Positions 40,604-48,778 of a stretch of DNA of 64,000 nt are shown here, one piece after another. This DNA comes from Duganella sp. OV510. Lineage in GTDB: Bacteria > Pseudomonadota > Gammaproteobacteria > Burkholderiales > Burkholderiaceae_D. How positions within the stretch are numbered: the stretch's first letter is position 1; every line of letters starts with the position of its first letter. The stretch is from NCBI RefSeq assembly GCF_900100205.1, contig NZ_FNEQ01000001.1, positions 1 through 64,000 on the forward strand, written 5' to 3'. Under the pieces are notes generated by a model. It ran no database searches. It had not been told where the DNA came from and saw only the letters and a program-made list of their open reading frames with translations. Made by a program: the position numbers and the translations under genes.

Positions 40604-41395
40604 ATGTCAGCTCCAATACCTCACTTAGAATTAGAAGGCCTCTGGAACGAGGTGCGCTCTATGGCTCTTGGTTTTGATTTAGACACCTCTCGCCTCCACC
40701 AAATCAACGTTAGACTGCAAAATCTCAGTGCTCGCAACGCCATACACGGTGGCGCAGCGTCAGCACTTCGTTCAATGGTGTATGAGCAGCTGGGCCAGCG
40801 CACCGAAGCAGAGTCAGAGGCGCGGGCGGCACTTAAAAAATGCACCGATCAAGCGGACGACTCAATTGTCGGTTTTCTAAACGCTGTTTCTGTGTTATTT
40901 TCGTTTGGCAATTATGAAGAGGGCCTGACCTTAATGGGGGACGCCGTCACTCGATGGCCATTAGATGCCGATGTCAGATTTCAGGCAGTCGAACTGCCAT
41001 GGTTGGTTGGGCAGTTCGACTTAACGATAACTCATTTTAACGAAATAGATCAAGTGCACCGAGCAGATGTAAAACTATCGCTTACCCAAAAAATGGTAGA
41101 CGTTATCCAACTAAAGCGCGCTGCGGAAGAATTGCATTTCACGCAGGAGGACATTCTTGCGCGCTTGTTGGTAAGTCGACGGGCTGTGAGGGATTTCGGA
41201 TATGAGGTCAGGCACCAAAGGCGGAAAAGCTTTGCGAGCGGCGAATTCATCACACGTTATTATATAAAAGCTAATCATGAACAATGTGCCGAATGCAATC
41301 TATACATATATGATGAATTGAATAAGAATTTTGAAAATACGGGACTGGAGCTTTTTTCTATCGTCTGCCATCCTGTAGAAATGTATCTGGGTTAA
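40604..41395 (+). CDS. TPR-like protein, partner of HEPN gene (263 aa)
   Basis: Residues ~45-170 contain helical-pair repeats of TPR type (RSMVYEQLGQRTEAESEARA, NYEEGLTLMGDAVTRWPLD). The C-terminal part (FASGEFITRYYIKANHEQCA ... LFSIVCHPVEMYLG) is a separate alpha/beta domain. It is much more AT-rich than its surroundings. It is followed after 16 bases by the HEPN-like gene, so the two form a unit, plausibly toxin-antitoxin or abortive-infection like. No ribosome site is obvious. Confidence 0.75.
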   Translation: MSAPIPHLELEGLWNEVRSMALGFDLDTSRLHQINVRLQNLSARNAIHGGAASALRSMVYEQLGQRTEAESEARAALKKCTDQADDSIVGFLNAVSVLFSFGNYEEGLTLMGDAVTRWPLDADVRFQAVELPWLVGQFDLTITHFNEIDQVHRADVKLSLTQKMVDVIQLKRAAEELHFTQEDILARLLVSRRAVRDFGYEVRHQRRKSFASGEFITRYYIKANHEQCAECNLYIYDELNKNFENTGLELFSIVCHPVEMYLG

Positions 41396-41411
41396 TTTAT
41401 CAGACAGCGAC

Positions 41412-41798
41412 ATGACAGTATCCCATCAAGACTTTCTAAGATTTGCCCAGGAGCTTAGCGGTGGCGCTAACGAAATTGACTGGCGGAATAGCGTTTCACG
41501 GACATATTACGCGGCAATGCACAGAGCACTGTGCTTAGTCGACGAGTGCCCTCCCGCCAATCCTATGGACGTCGGGACGCATAGGATCCTCATCAATCGT
41601 TTTAAAAAACATCCTTCTCGAGATGGCAAAAGTATTGCAGATGCGCTATACGCAATGAAGCGAGAGAGAGAGACTGCAGATTATGAGCTAGGCGAGGATG
41701 TGACGCAGGGGGACGCAAGCTGTCAGCTTGCACAATACGAGGTGATTTCACGCCGACTGGTCGCGTTCGCAAATTTGCCCAAACGCACTACAAAGTAA
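41412..41798 (+). CDS. HEPN-domain protein, putative RNase (128 aa)
   Basis: A helical protein with WRNSVSRTYYAAMHRALCLV: the Rx6H arrangement (R-TYYAAM-H) is the active-site motif of HEPN ribonucleases. The rest (ADALYAMKRERETADYELGE) is like other HEPN proteins of about this length. As the second gene of an AT-rich pair in a prophage accessory block, it is a strong candidate for a phage exclusion or toxin component. Activity is inferred only. Confidence 0.75.
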   Translation: MTVSHQDFLRFAQELSGGANEIDWRNSVSRTYYAAMHRALCLVDECPPANPMDVGTHRILINRFKKHPSRDGKSIADALYAMKRERETADYELGEDVTQGDASCQLAQYEVISRRLVAFANLPKRTTK

Positions 41799-41883
41799 AG
41801 CTGGCTTGCGGAAGCATAGGGGATCATCGATAAACAAGCCAAGCCCGCGAGAGGCGCAGACATAGCTGTGGCATAATGCTGAA

Positions 41884-42081
41884 ATGCAACACCAAGCCGC
41901 AGTCATCACCGTCGATGGCATCCCCCTCGCCGCAGTCCTCGTCAATCCCGACCAGACATACCCGGCACCTGGCGCGCGCTTAATCGCCGAAGCGCAACAC
42001 TACTTCCCCACCCTCCCCATCATCTTGGTGTCGCCGCGCATCGGCGATTCCCATACTGGCCCGATAATATCCCTGTACTGA
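41884..42081 (+). CDS. Small accessory protein, probably truncated (65 aa)
   Basis: MQHQAAVITVDGIPLAAVLV ... YFPTLPIILVSPRIGDSHTG. The segment TLPIILVSPRIG reappears in the frame at 42740-42919, which continues much further. This copy seems to break off after it, so it may be a worn paralogue. Confidence 0.5.
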   Translation: MQHQAAVITVDGIPLAAVLVNPDQTYPAPGARLIAEAQHYFPTLPIILVSPRIGDSHTGPIISLY

Positions 42082-42171
42082 ACACGACCAGTGACTAAAA
42101 TGCACTACAATCAAGGGGCTGACTGCTCTCCCCTCGCTCAGTGCCATTCCACTGGGGCGAAAGGGAATTTT

Positions 42172-42603
42172 ATGCAGCCAGCCACACCCCAACCTGCAGG
42201 CGGGTCCGTAGAACTTCTGGGCGAACGCCCGCGTCGCGTCATCGTTCTCGATGACAATGAAGATGTTGCGAACATTTTGCACGACTTGCTAACAGTCCTA
42301 GGCTATGAGGTCAGCTGCCATTATTCTGCAAGCGCAGCGCTAGCTGGCATAACAGCGTTCAATCCCGACGTGTGCATTTCTGATCTAGACATGCCGAAAA
42401 TGAATGGCTTCGAATTTGCGAGGGCCGCCAGGGCCATTCCCCATTCTTGCCATCTACTGTTGATCGCACACTCGGGATATGACTCTCCTGCATCCCAACA
42501 AGCTGCATTCGAAGCTGGCTTTGATAAATACCTTTCAAAGTCCGCAAGCGTCGAATCAATTATTCAGTCGATCGGCCCTTCCAGATTTTTCTCGCGAGAC
42601 TAG
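42172..42603 (+). CDS. Stand-alone response regulator receiver protein (143 aa)
   Basis: AAGGGAATTTT precedes the ATG. The receiver domain shows the acidic pair VLDDNED (D27, D28), phospho-acceptor D71 in CISDLDMPKMNG, Ser101 in place of the usual Thr, and K123 in KYLSKS. There is no output domain. A CheY-like protein between cI and the early operator is unusual for a phage and may divert a host phosphorelay in the lysogen. No kinase is adjacent. Confidence 0.85.
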   Translation: MQPATPQPAGGSVELLGERPRRVIVLDDNEDVANILHDLLTVLGYEVSCHYSASAALAGITAFNPDVCISDLDMPKMNGFEFARAARAIPHSCHLLLIAHSGYDSPASQQAAFEAGFDKYLSKSASVESIIQSIGPSRFFSRD

Positions 42604-42739
42604 TCTCTGTGCACTGTATCGAGTTACGTTTGCGCAGCCTCGTGCTCTGAGACGAAGACATTGCACTCTGCAAAAAAGATGTTAAACGAGGCTCTTGCAC
42701 GTGCGTGCTTGCTGTACGACCAGCTCACCCCTCATATTG

Positions 42740-42919
42740 ATGAGAGCCCTCATGAATGCGGTTACCCTGCCCATGATGCTGCTGTCACCGCGCATTGGCG
42801 GCTTCTCGCGCAGCTTCGCGCACTTCGACACCACCAACATCATCAAGCACATCAATACGGATGAGATCGACTGGCGGCGTATGGTTCCGCCAGTCGAGAC
42901 GACAGAACCGCCCTTCTAA
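42740..42919 (+). CDS. Small accessory protein fragment (59 aa)
   Basis: MRALMNAVTLPMMLLSPRIG then AHFDTTNIIKHINTDEIDW. It shares the TLP-SPRIG segment with 41884-42081. The start lacks a ribosome site, and upstream codons may belong to an older, longer gene. 42604-42739 otherwise shows nothing I can support. Confidence 0.4.
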   Translation: MRALMNAVTLPMMLLSPRIGGFSRSFAHFDTTNIIKHINTDEIDWRRMVPPVETTEPPF

Positions 42920-42935
42920 TTCCAATTTCTCAACA

Positions 42936-43001
42936 AATAGCAACTCTACGCAAATAATTAATAGCATCGCTATTGCATATATAAAATAGCTTTGCTATTA
43001 T
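42936..43001 (+). promoter_or_regulatory. Second CI/Cro operator region with rightward early promoter
   Basis: Two perfect operators AATAGC-N3-GCTATT lie at 42960-42974 and 42985-42999, and a half-site AATAGC at 42936. A promoter TTGCAT (42973-42978), 17-base spacer, TATTAT (42996-43001) overlaps both. This is the counterpart of lambda pL/OL and starts the rightward operon. Confidence 0.85.
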
Positions 43002-43037
43002 TTCTCCATCGACGCACCAAACACGATGGAGAACGAA

Positions 43038-43124
43038 ATGTCCCCAGCAGAACTGAAAGCCCTCGCAGAAGCAACTCACCGCGGTGACGCGGCCTTCGCA
43101 GCACAACAACCGGTGAAAGGCTGA
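43038..43124 (+). CDS. Possible 28-aa first peptide of rightward operon
   Basis: GGAG precedes the ATG. The frame reads MSPAELKALAEATHRGDAAF and stops just before the next gene. It may be a real small peptide or a leader; an ATG at 43026 would add four residues. Confidence 0.45.
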   Translation: MSPAELKALAEATHRGDAAFAAQQPVKG

Positions 43125-43129
43125 TCACC

Positions 43130-43477
43130 ATGAACGCCCCAGTCGCCGCCGCCCTGCTCGCCGCTCGCGCTGTCACTCCAGCGAAGCCCGCGATCACTCA
43201 GCCGGCCGTGCCCGCCGACCTGATCTGCCTCATGTGCAACTACCTGCACGACGACCTCCATCTCGACCTGTATGGCTTCGCGGATGAGGACGACGGTTGC
43301 AGCGTCGAGGCTGTCACGCTGGCTGGCCACAACATCAACGTCTCCGCCCTGATCAAGCCGGAGCAGTTCAAACAGATGTCGTGGGCAGTTGATCGCGCAG
43401 CAGTCCGCGCTCGCGCCATGGACCAGGCGCAAGCCCGTGCCGAGCGTGCGGTGTTTGATCTGCACTGCGTCGTTTGA
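43130..43477 (+). CDS. Hypothetical early protein (115 aa)
   Basis: First full gene behind the rightward early promoter. Ala-rich N-terminus, then LICLMCNYLHDDLHLDLYGF and a helical C-terminus (QFKQMSWAVDRAAVRARAMD). No family recognised. Confidence 0.65.
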   Translation: MNAPVAAALLAARAVTPAKPAITQPAVPADLICLMCNYLHDDLHLDLYGFADEDDGCSVEAVTLAGHNINVSALIKPEQFKQMSWAVDRAAVRARAMDQAQARAERAVFDLHCVV

Positions 43478-43798
43478 ATGGCCGTCCCGCGCCGGGTAAG
43501 CGCGGGAACCACACAGCAGCGTCGGCGTGGATGGACACGCGCTGATGCCACGTAAGTCGACGACACCCTCCGGACAGCGATGAACCCGGAATCAGGCTGG
43601 GCGCAAACAAATCGTGGCCTTCACCGAGCTGGTTTCGAGCCCAGCACGCTGCTGTGTGGTGAATCAGTAGGGAATGCGTCAGTACGCCTCGCGCCGAACG
43701 CGCCAGTACCGAAGCACCACATGCGAGCTTGATCGCACACAAGCCCATGCCGGACATGGTGAAAGCCGGCCAACAACGAAGTCAACAAGGAGAGCGGG
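43478..43798. other. Gene-free stretch with hairpins inside early operon
   Basis: 320 bases with no gene I can support. CCCGCGC-CGGGTAA-GCGCGGG forms a 7-bp stem right after the previous stop (around 43486-43506), and another imperfect stem follows (GCAGCGTCGGCGTG / ACACGCGCTG). Opposite-strand open frames here have no starts with ribosome sites. It may be an untranslated leader or an antitermination site. Confidence 0.4.
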
Positions 43799-44128
43799 AT
43801 GCAGATCGAACTGACTGAGCAACAGATGCGCTCGATCCTCGACCAGGCAAAAGCGAAGGTCGAGAAGGAAGCTGTCGAGATGCTGCGCGCTGCGGTGGCG
43901 CAGAACATGACGCAGTGGGTCGCTGAAGTGAAAAACCAGGCGCGCGGCGCCGTGGCCGACGCGGTCACCGTCGAGGTGATGCGCAAGCTGGACGTCAACG
44001 CCAGCGTCGACAAGGCCATGGACAACATCAACAAGCGCATCCATACCGAGCTGTCACGCCGCTTGCAGCACGGCATCAACGTCACGTTCCAAGCGACGGT
44101 CGCCAATCCTGTTGCGAGTGCAGCATGA
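43799..44128 (+). CDS. Hypothetical coiled-coil protein (109 aa)
   Basis: GGAG precedes the ATG. Almost entirely helical (MQIELTEQQMRSILDQAKAK, VEKEAVEMLRAAVAQNMTQ). It overlaps the next gene by ATGA. Role unknown. Confidence 0.7.
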   Translation: MQIELTEQQMRSILDQAKAKVEKEAVEMLRAAVAQNMTQWVAEVKNQARGAVADAVTVEVMRKLDVNASVDKAMDNINKRIHTELSRRLQHGINVTFQATVANPVASAA

Positions 44129-44481
44129 GCACCGTCACGCACATCACCGCCGGCCGCAACTCGCGCCTCGCTGTATTCGCCGCCCTCGCCTTCGCCTATC
44201 AGGATTCGGGCCTGACTGAATCGCTGATGGCCGGCAACCTGGACGCGCCAGAGTCGGCGCCAGCCGGCAGCCACGTGAGCCGCTACCCGATCCCCGGGCG
44301 TGACCGCAACAGCGTGGCACCGCAACTCGCCGCGCGAGAGTTCGGCCTGACCTACACCGTCACCGTGAAGGATGGCGACGACAAGTCGCGCAGCTACACC
44401 GCCATCGGCAATCCGCATGCCTTGCAGGACGCGGCATATGACGCTGGCGCCCTAGGCGTGTTCATTCGGGTGCGCCAATGA
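44125..44481 (+). CDS. Hypothetical phage protein (118 aa)
   Basis: MSTVTHITAGRNSRLAVFAA then YTVTVKDGDDKSRSYTAIGN suggests a small alpha/beta protein. Coupled by ATGA on both sides. No family recognised. Confidence 0.7.
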   Translation: MSTVTHITAGRNSRLAVFAALAFAYQDSGLTESLMAGNLDAPESAPAGSHVSRYPIPGRDRNSVAPQLAAREFGLTYTVTVKDGDDKSRSYTAIGNPHALQDAAYDAGALGVFIRVRQ

Positions 44482-44744
44482 ATGCCAGCGATTGCGGGCC
44501 CCTGGCGCAGCTGTCCAGCACCGCGCCATCGCATGCGGAAGTGGCGTGCCGGAGAATCCTGACGCTGTTCACCGACAACGCACAGATGACATCCCATGAA
44601 CTGCGGTGCTACGAGATTGCGATGGAAGGCCTGAATGTGCCGCCGGCGCAGCGCCGCACGCAGATGGAGGCGGCGATCCAGCTCAAGCGTGACCGCCTGA
44701 TGGCTCGCCGCAAGAAGGAGGTGCACCGTGAAGCTACTCCGTGA
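44478..44744 (+). CDS. Hypothetical phage protein (88 aa)
   Basis: Helical, basic C-terminus (AIQLKRDRLMARRKKEVHRE). Coupled to its neighbours by overlaps. No family recognised. Confidence 0.65.
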   Translation: MNASDCGPLAQLSSTAPSHAEVACRRILTLFTDNAQMTSHELRCYEIAMEGLNVPPAQRRTQMEAAIQLKRDRLMARRKKEVHREATP

Positions 44745-44865
44745 CTTCATTCTAACGGCCGCTGCCATTGCGGTGCTGCTGGTGATCTACGCGGACCGCC
44801 AGCGCGCCGAGGAAGAAAGCGCGGCGCGCGAGCTGGCCGCCTGGCGAGGCAAGTCGGACAAGTGA
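44728..44865 (+). CDS. Small single-pass membrane protein (45 aa)
   Basis: AAGGAGGTGCACC precedes a GTG. Residues 5-22 (RDFILTAAAIAVLLVIYA) form one membrane helix, followed by a charged tail. It overlaps the genes on both sides, so it is co-translated. Confidence 0.65.
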   Translation: MKLLRDFILTAAAIAVLLVIYADRQRAEEESAARELAAWRGKSDK

Positions 44866-44990
44866 CCGCCCTCGCCCACGTCGCGGTGGCCGCGCTGCGC
44901 AACTACCGCGCCGGCCACCGCCCAGCACATGCGCTGCGCCTGGCGCTACTGAATAACGAAGCAAACAACCTGAACCGGAGAATGAAATGA
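44862..44990 (+). CDS. Small basic protein (42 aa)
   Basis: GTG start overlaps the previous stop (GTGA), and its own stop overlaps the next ATG (ATGA). Reads VTALAHVAVAALRNYRAGHR and ends NNLNRRMK. Tight coupling on both sides favours a real gene; function unknown. Confidence 0.55.
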   Translation: MTALAHVAVAALRNYRAGHRPAHALRLALLNNEANNLNRRMK

Positions 44991-45991
44991 ATGCAGTAGT
45001 CGAATTGCCGCCCCGCGAGGTGGCCGGCCTGACGGCCGCCGAAATGCACCGCTACTCCGCCGCCGAAATCCGCGAACGCGTGAACCTAGTGCAGGAAGTG
45101 ATGCGCGCCGTGATGAAGGAAGGCGTGCACTACGGGAAGATTCCCGGCACGCCGAAACCGACGCTGTACAAGGCTGGTGCCGAAGTCCTTTGCGTCGCCT
45201 TCCGCATCGCGCCGTCTTATCGCGTCGAAGACCTGGGTGGTGAAGGCGTTGCGCGCTGCCGCGTCACCTGCGTCGGCACGCACCAGACCACCGGCATCGT
45301 GCTGGGCGAAGGCGTTGGCGAATGCTCGTCTGCCGAGGAAAAGTACAAGTGGCGCAAGGCCATCTGCACGGAGGAATTCGATCTGACACCGGAGACCATG
45401 CGGCGACTGAAGTTCGGCAAGGGGGATCGTGGCGTCTACAAAGTAATTCAGATCCGCACCGAGGCCGCCGACCAGGCGAACACCGTGCTGAAAATGGCAT
45501 CGAAACGGGCGCATGTTGCGATGACGCTCACCGTCACCGGCGCATCCGACATGTTCAGCCAGGACATCGAAGATATGCCCGAAGAGCTGCGCAACGACGA
45601 GACTGGCGAACCGGCGGTGACCGCGCTTGCGGAGGAGTGGGTGGCGCGGGCCAACGCTGCGCCAACAGCCGACGATCTCACCGCCGTATGGAAAGCCGGC
45701 GTAAAGGCCATCAACGAAGCAAAGGATGCAACCGCGTCCAACGCCTTCAAGGCTGCGGTCGCCGCTCGCGGCGAAGCTTTCAAGGCCGCACAGCCAGCCG
45801 AGAAGCCCGCAGTACCGGCCCTGTCAACCGCTGCAGGCGAGATCCTGGCCGACATGGAAATCATCGCTGCCGAAGGCGTAGAAGTCTTCCAGGCAAGCTG
45901 GAATGGCTTGTCGAAGGCTACGCAGGAAACTCTGGCGCCGCACTTTGACACCCTGCTCGCCCGGGCTGAAAAGTCTGGAGGTGCGCCGTGA
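44987..45991 (+). CDS. Recombination-associated protein next to YqaJ exonuclease (334 aa)
   Basis: Residues ~25-205 contain RVNLVQEVMRAVMKEGVHYG, KPTLYKAGAEVLCVAFRIAP, GEGVGECSSAEEKYKWRKAI and NTVLKMASKRAHVAMTLTVT, a conserved phage protein usually paired with a YqaJ-type exonuclease. By analogy with Exo/Bet pairs it may anneal or guide single strands, but I do not see a RecT or Erf signature. The C-terminal third is Ala-rich and helical. Overlaps the exonuclease gene by GTGA. Confidence 0.72.
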   Translation: MNAVVELPPREVAGLTAAEMHRYSAAEIRERVNLVQEVMRAVMKEGVHYGKIPGTPKPTLYKAGAEVLCVAFRIAPSYRVEDLGGEGVARCRVTCVGTHQTTGIVLGEGVGECSSAEEKYKWRKAICTEEFDLTPETMRRLKFGKGDRGVYKVIQIRTEAADQANTVLKMASKRAHVAMTLTVTGASDMFSQDIEDMPEELRNDETGEPAVTALAEEWVARANAAPTADDLTAVWKAGVKAINEAKDATASNAFKAAVAARGEAFKAAQPAEKPAVPALSTAAGEILADMEIIAAEGVEVFQASWNGLSKATQETLAPHFDTLLARAEKSGGAP

Positions 45992-46644
45992 AGTTCATCG
46001 CATGTGCTCAAGGAACGCCCGAGTGGCACCAGGCCCGCGCTGGCGTAATTACGGCATCCTGCTTCGCCGACGCGCTGTCAAAGCTAACCCGGACATCCGG
46101 AAAGCGTAAGGCAGGCGACCCGTCGATTGCATCTGACAAATATGCCGCCGACCTTGCGATTGAGCGCATCAGCGGAAAGCCGTATGGCGCTCCAGTGAAG
46201 GCTTGGGTGCTTGATCGCGGCCATGAGATGGAACGGTTAGCGCGGATGGCCTATGAGGCGCACACGGAAAGGATGGCGACCGAGGCGGGGCTGGTGCTGA
46301 CTGATGATGATCTGTTCGGCTACTCCACTGACGGCTTCGTTGACGATGATGGCCTGATCGAAATCAAGGCGCCAATCGACAGCATCAAGATCGCCGAAAT
46401 CATGGAAACCGGCGACCTCTCCGAATACATGCACCAGATGCAGGGCGGCATGTGGATCACCGCTCGCAAGTGGTGCGATTTCATCATGTACGTGCCGGAC
46501 CTGGCGAACGCCGGCACGGACCTGTACATCAAGCGCGTGATGCGCGATGACGAGTTTATTGACGCGATGGTGTTAGAGCTCTCGGCTTTCGAGCGCCGCG
46601 TCACCGACCGAGAAATTCTATTCAAATACAAGGAAGCAGCATGA
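45988..46644 (+). CDS. YqaJ/lambda-type exonuclease (218 aa)
   Basis: GTG start. Motifs of the YqaJ recombinase fold: QGTPEWHQARAGVITASCFA, then VLDRGHEMERLARMAYE, GYSTDGFVDDDGLIEIKAPI with catalytic D, E and K, and YMHQMQGGMWITARKWCDFI. It would resect phage DNA ends 5'-3' for single-strand annealing with the upstream gene product. Confidence 0.92.
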   Translation: MKFIACAQGTPEWHQARAGVITASCFADALSKLTRTSGKRKAGDPSIASDKYAADLAIERISGKPYGAPVKAWVLDRGHEMERLARMAYEAHTERMATEAGLVLTDDDLFGYSTDGFVDDDGLIEIKAPIDSIKIAEIMETGDLSEYMHQMQGGMWITARKWCDFIMYVPDLANAGTDLYIKRVMRDDEFIDAMVLELSAFERRVTDREILFKYKEAA

Positions 46645-48050
46645 ACAACCACCCAGCAGAAAACGAAGCAGTTGGCGCCGTTGCAATCCAAGCTGGTGCC
46701 GGCGTGCCGGCGGCCAGCCAACTGATTACCCTGGACCCGGCGAAGTACGTTGCCGAGGTCTTCAAGCCCTTCAACGACAAGTTGGCCGCGCTGAAATTGG
46801 AAGCCGACGCCATCACGCCGGACGCTAGCACCACGGCCGGCATGGATGTGTGCATCAAGTACCGCGCCGCTTTCCGCGACGATGTCCGCATTGCTGGCGA
46901 AAAGGCCCGCGCCGACCGGAAGGCGCCAATCCTCCAGATCGGCAAGCTGCTGGACACCCGGTACAGGGACCTGGTCGAAGCGGTGGCGCCGTACGAGGCG
47001 AAATTCCATAACGCCATCGAGGCGGAGAAAAAGCGCAAGGAAGAATTGAAGGCGGCCGAGGCCGCGCGCCAGGAAGAACTCCGTCAGCGCTTGGTGGCGA
47101 TCCGCGAACTGCCGCTGCAGGCGATCGGCAAGACCTCGGCAGAAATCGGCGCCATGCTGACCGCGCTGGACGCGGACGAACCGGGCGACGACTTCGGCAC
47201 GCTGCTGGATGCGGCGAAGTTGGCCCACGCCGACGCCATAGCAAAATTAACGGTCGCGCAGACAGCGGCCGCTGCCGGCGAAGCCGAAGCTAAACGCATC
47301 GCCGCCGAGCGAGCAGAACTGCAGCAGCTGCGTGAGGCTGCTGCTGAACGCAAGCGCCTGGCTGATGCAGAAGCGGACCGCATTGCGGCCGAGCAGAAAG
47401 CCGAGGCTGACCGACTGGCCGCGCTCGCCGCTGAGCAAGAGGCAGCAGCGCTGCGTGAACGCGAAGAGGCTGCCGCAAAGCTCAAGGCTGAAGCGGATGC
47501 CCAGGCGGAGAAGAACCGGCTTGCACAAGCGGAAATCGACCGCCAGCTGGCTGAGCTGGCTGCCGCGAAGGCCGCAGCTGACGCCGAGCGCGCTGCCGAG
47601 GAGACACGCAAGGCCGCCGAAGAGAAAGCCGCTTCCGAGAAGGCCGAGCGCGACCGCGTGAACGCCGCGACCAAGGCGCAGCTGGATCAGAAGGCGGCCG
47701 CAGTCGGCGCCACGCGTCAGCAAGCAGCAGCGTCGGCCATCGCGGAAGCCAACTATCTGGCGGCGCAGGACCGCACCAGCACGCAGGGAACGGCTCCCGG
47801 CGGCGGCGTCGCCGACGTCCACCGCACCGCCAGCTTCTACAACGACCAGCCGCTGCGCACTGTGCCGGCACCGGCCGCCACTGCGACCACGGCCGGCCTG
47901 TTCGATGCCGCCGACCGCGAGGTGCAGCAGGACATCGAGTTCCTGAACCTGCTGGCCGCCGGCGCCAACTTGCCGCTGGCCGCGCTGCTCGACCGCCTGG
48001 TCGTCATCGATATCGCCACCCTGCGCAGCGAGCTGCGCAACGCAGCATAA
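46641..48050 (+). CDS. Long coiled-coil phage protein (469 aa)
   Basis: An N-terminal domain (LDPAKYVAEVFKPFNDKLAA ... ICIKYRAAF-like) resembles DUF1351-type phage proteins found beside exonuclease genes. Residues ~130-340 are an uninterrupted Ala/Glu/Arg coiled coil, and the C-terminus has a small helical domain. It may scaffold recombination proteins; function unproven. Its codon bias leaves long open frames on the opposite strand. Confidence 0.78.
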   Translation: MNNHPAENEAVGAVAIQAGAGVPAASQLITLDPAKYVAEVFKPFNDKLAALKLEADAITPDASTTAGMDVCIKYRAAFRDDVRIAGEKARADRKAPILQIGKLLDTRYRDLVEAVAPYEAKFHNAIEAEKKRKEELKAAEAARQEELRQRLVAIRELPLQAIGKTSAEIGAMLTALDADEPGDDFGTLLDAAKLAHADAIAKLTVAQTAAAAGEAEAKRIAAERAELQQLREAAAERKRLADAEADRIAAEQKAEADRLAALAAEQEAAALREREEAAAKLKAEADAQAEKNRLAQAEIDRQLAELAAAKAAADAERAAEETRKAAEEKAASEKAERDRVNAATKAQLDQKAAAVGATRQQAAASAIAEANYLAAQDRTSTQGTAPGGGVADVHRTASFYNDQPLRTVPAPAATATTAGLFDAADREVQQDIEFLNLLAAGANLPLAALLDRLVVIDIATLRSELRNAA

Positions 48051-48073
48051 CCACCAACCACACGGAGAACACC

Positions 48074-48778
48074 ATGCACACCGCAAATTCCATCCCGCTG
48101 ATGAAAGTCGCTTCTTCCAAAATCCACGCCATCGGCCACGATCCGGCGGCCCAGGTGCTGGCCGTCCAGTTTTTCGCAAAGGGAGAACCAGGCAACGTGT
48201 ACCACTACAGCCAGTTCTCGAAGGCGGACTATGATGCCTTCGCCGGCGCAGAATCAATCGGCAAGCACTTCATCGCGCACATCCAGCCAGCGAAGGAAAA
48301 ATACCCGTACAAGAACCTGGGCGTGCCGTCGGCGGTGCCAGTGGCAACCACGTCGGCGCTGACCAAGGAATCGCTGGCCGTGGCGCTGCACGGCCGCGAG
48401 TACCCGTTTGACCTGTCGGCGGAAGAGCAGGCCCAGGCCAAAGCGGCAGGCCTGGTGGTGATCTTCGGCGCCAGCGACGATCTGATGGAACTGCGCGGCG
48501 CCATCAACGACGAGCGCGGCGCGCCATGTACCGCCCTGATCGATTCCAAGGGCTTGCTGCCCTACCGCGAGGACATCGACAACGACGAGGGCCTGCAAGA
48601 CTACGCCGCCCGCGTGCAGCACGTCCGCGCAGTCGATGCGTTCTGGGCCAAAGAAGAAGACACCAGCTGGACCTACCGTACCGACATTCCTCACGCCACC
48701 TTCGAAATTATGGAAGACGGCATCGTGTACTGCCGTGGCATCGTGATCAGTGTGGCTGACCTGGGCGGCGTGGCATGA
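48074..48778 (+). CDS. KTSC-domain protein (234 aa)
   Basis: Residues ~12-72 (VASSKIHAIGHDPAAQVLAV ... VYHYSQFSKADYDAF) are a KTSC domain, a short beta fold of unknown role common in phages. The C-terminal half (GLVVIFGASDDLMELRGAIN, TDIPHATFEIMEDGIVYCRG) appears in other phage proteins that end in GIVIS. GGAG precedes the ATG. Confidence 0.8.
   Translation: MHTANSIPLMKVASSKIHAIGHDPAAQVLAVQFFAKGEPGNVYHYSQFSKADYDAFAGAESIGKHFIAHIQPAKEKYPYKNLGVPSAVPVATTSALTKESLAVALHGREYPFDLSAEEQAQAKAAGLVVIFGASDDLMELRGAINDERGAPCTALIDSKGLLPYREDIDNDEGLQDYAARVQHVRAVDAFWAKEEDTSWTYRTDIPHATFEIMEDGIVYCRGIVISVADLGGVA

Noticed and set aside
43621..44418. A ~265-codon minus-strand frame across 43621-44418
   Set aside because: It runs against two overlap-coupled plus-strand genes and has no ribosome site or recognisable domain.
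46320..48257. Minus-strand frames of ~300 codons opposite the exonuclease and coiled-coil genes
   Set aside because: They consist of Arg/Leu/Cys-rich text opposite an Ala/Glu coiled coil; no starts with ribosome sites.
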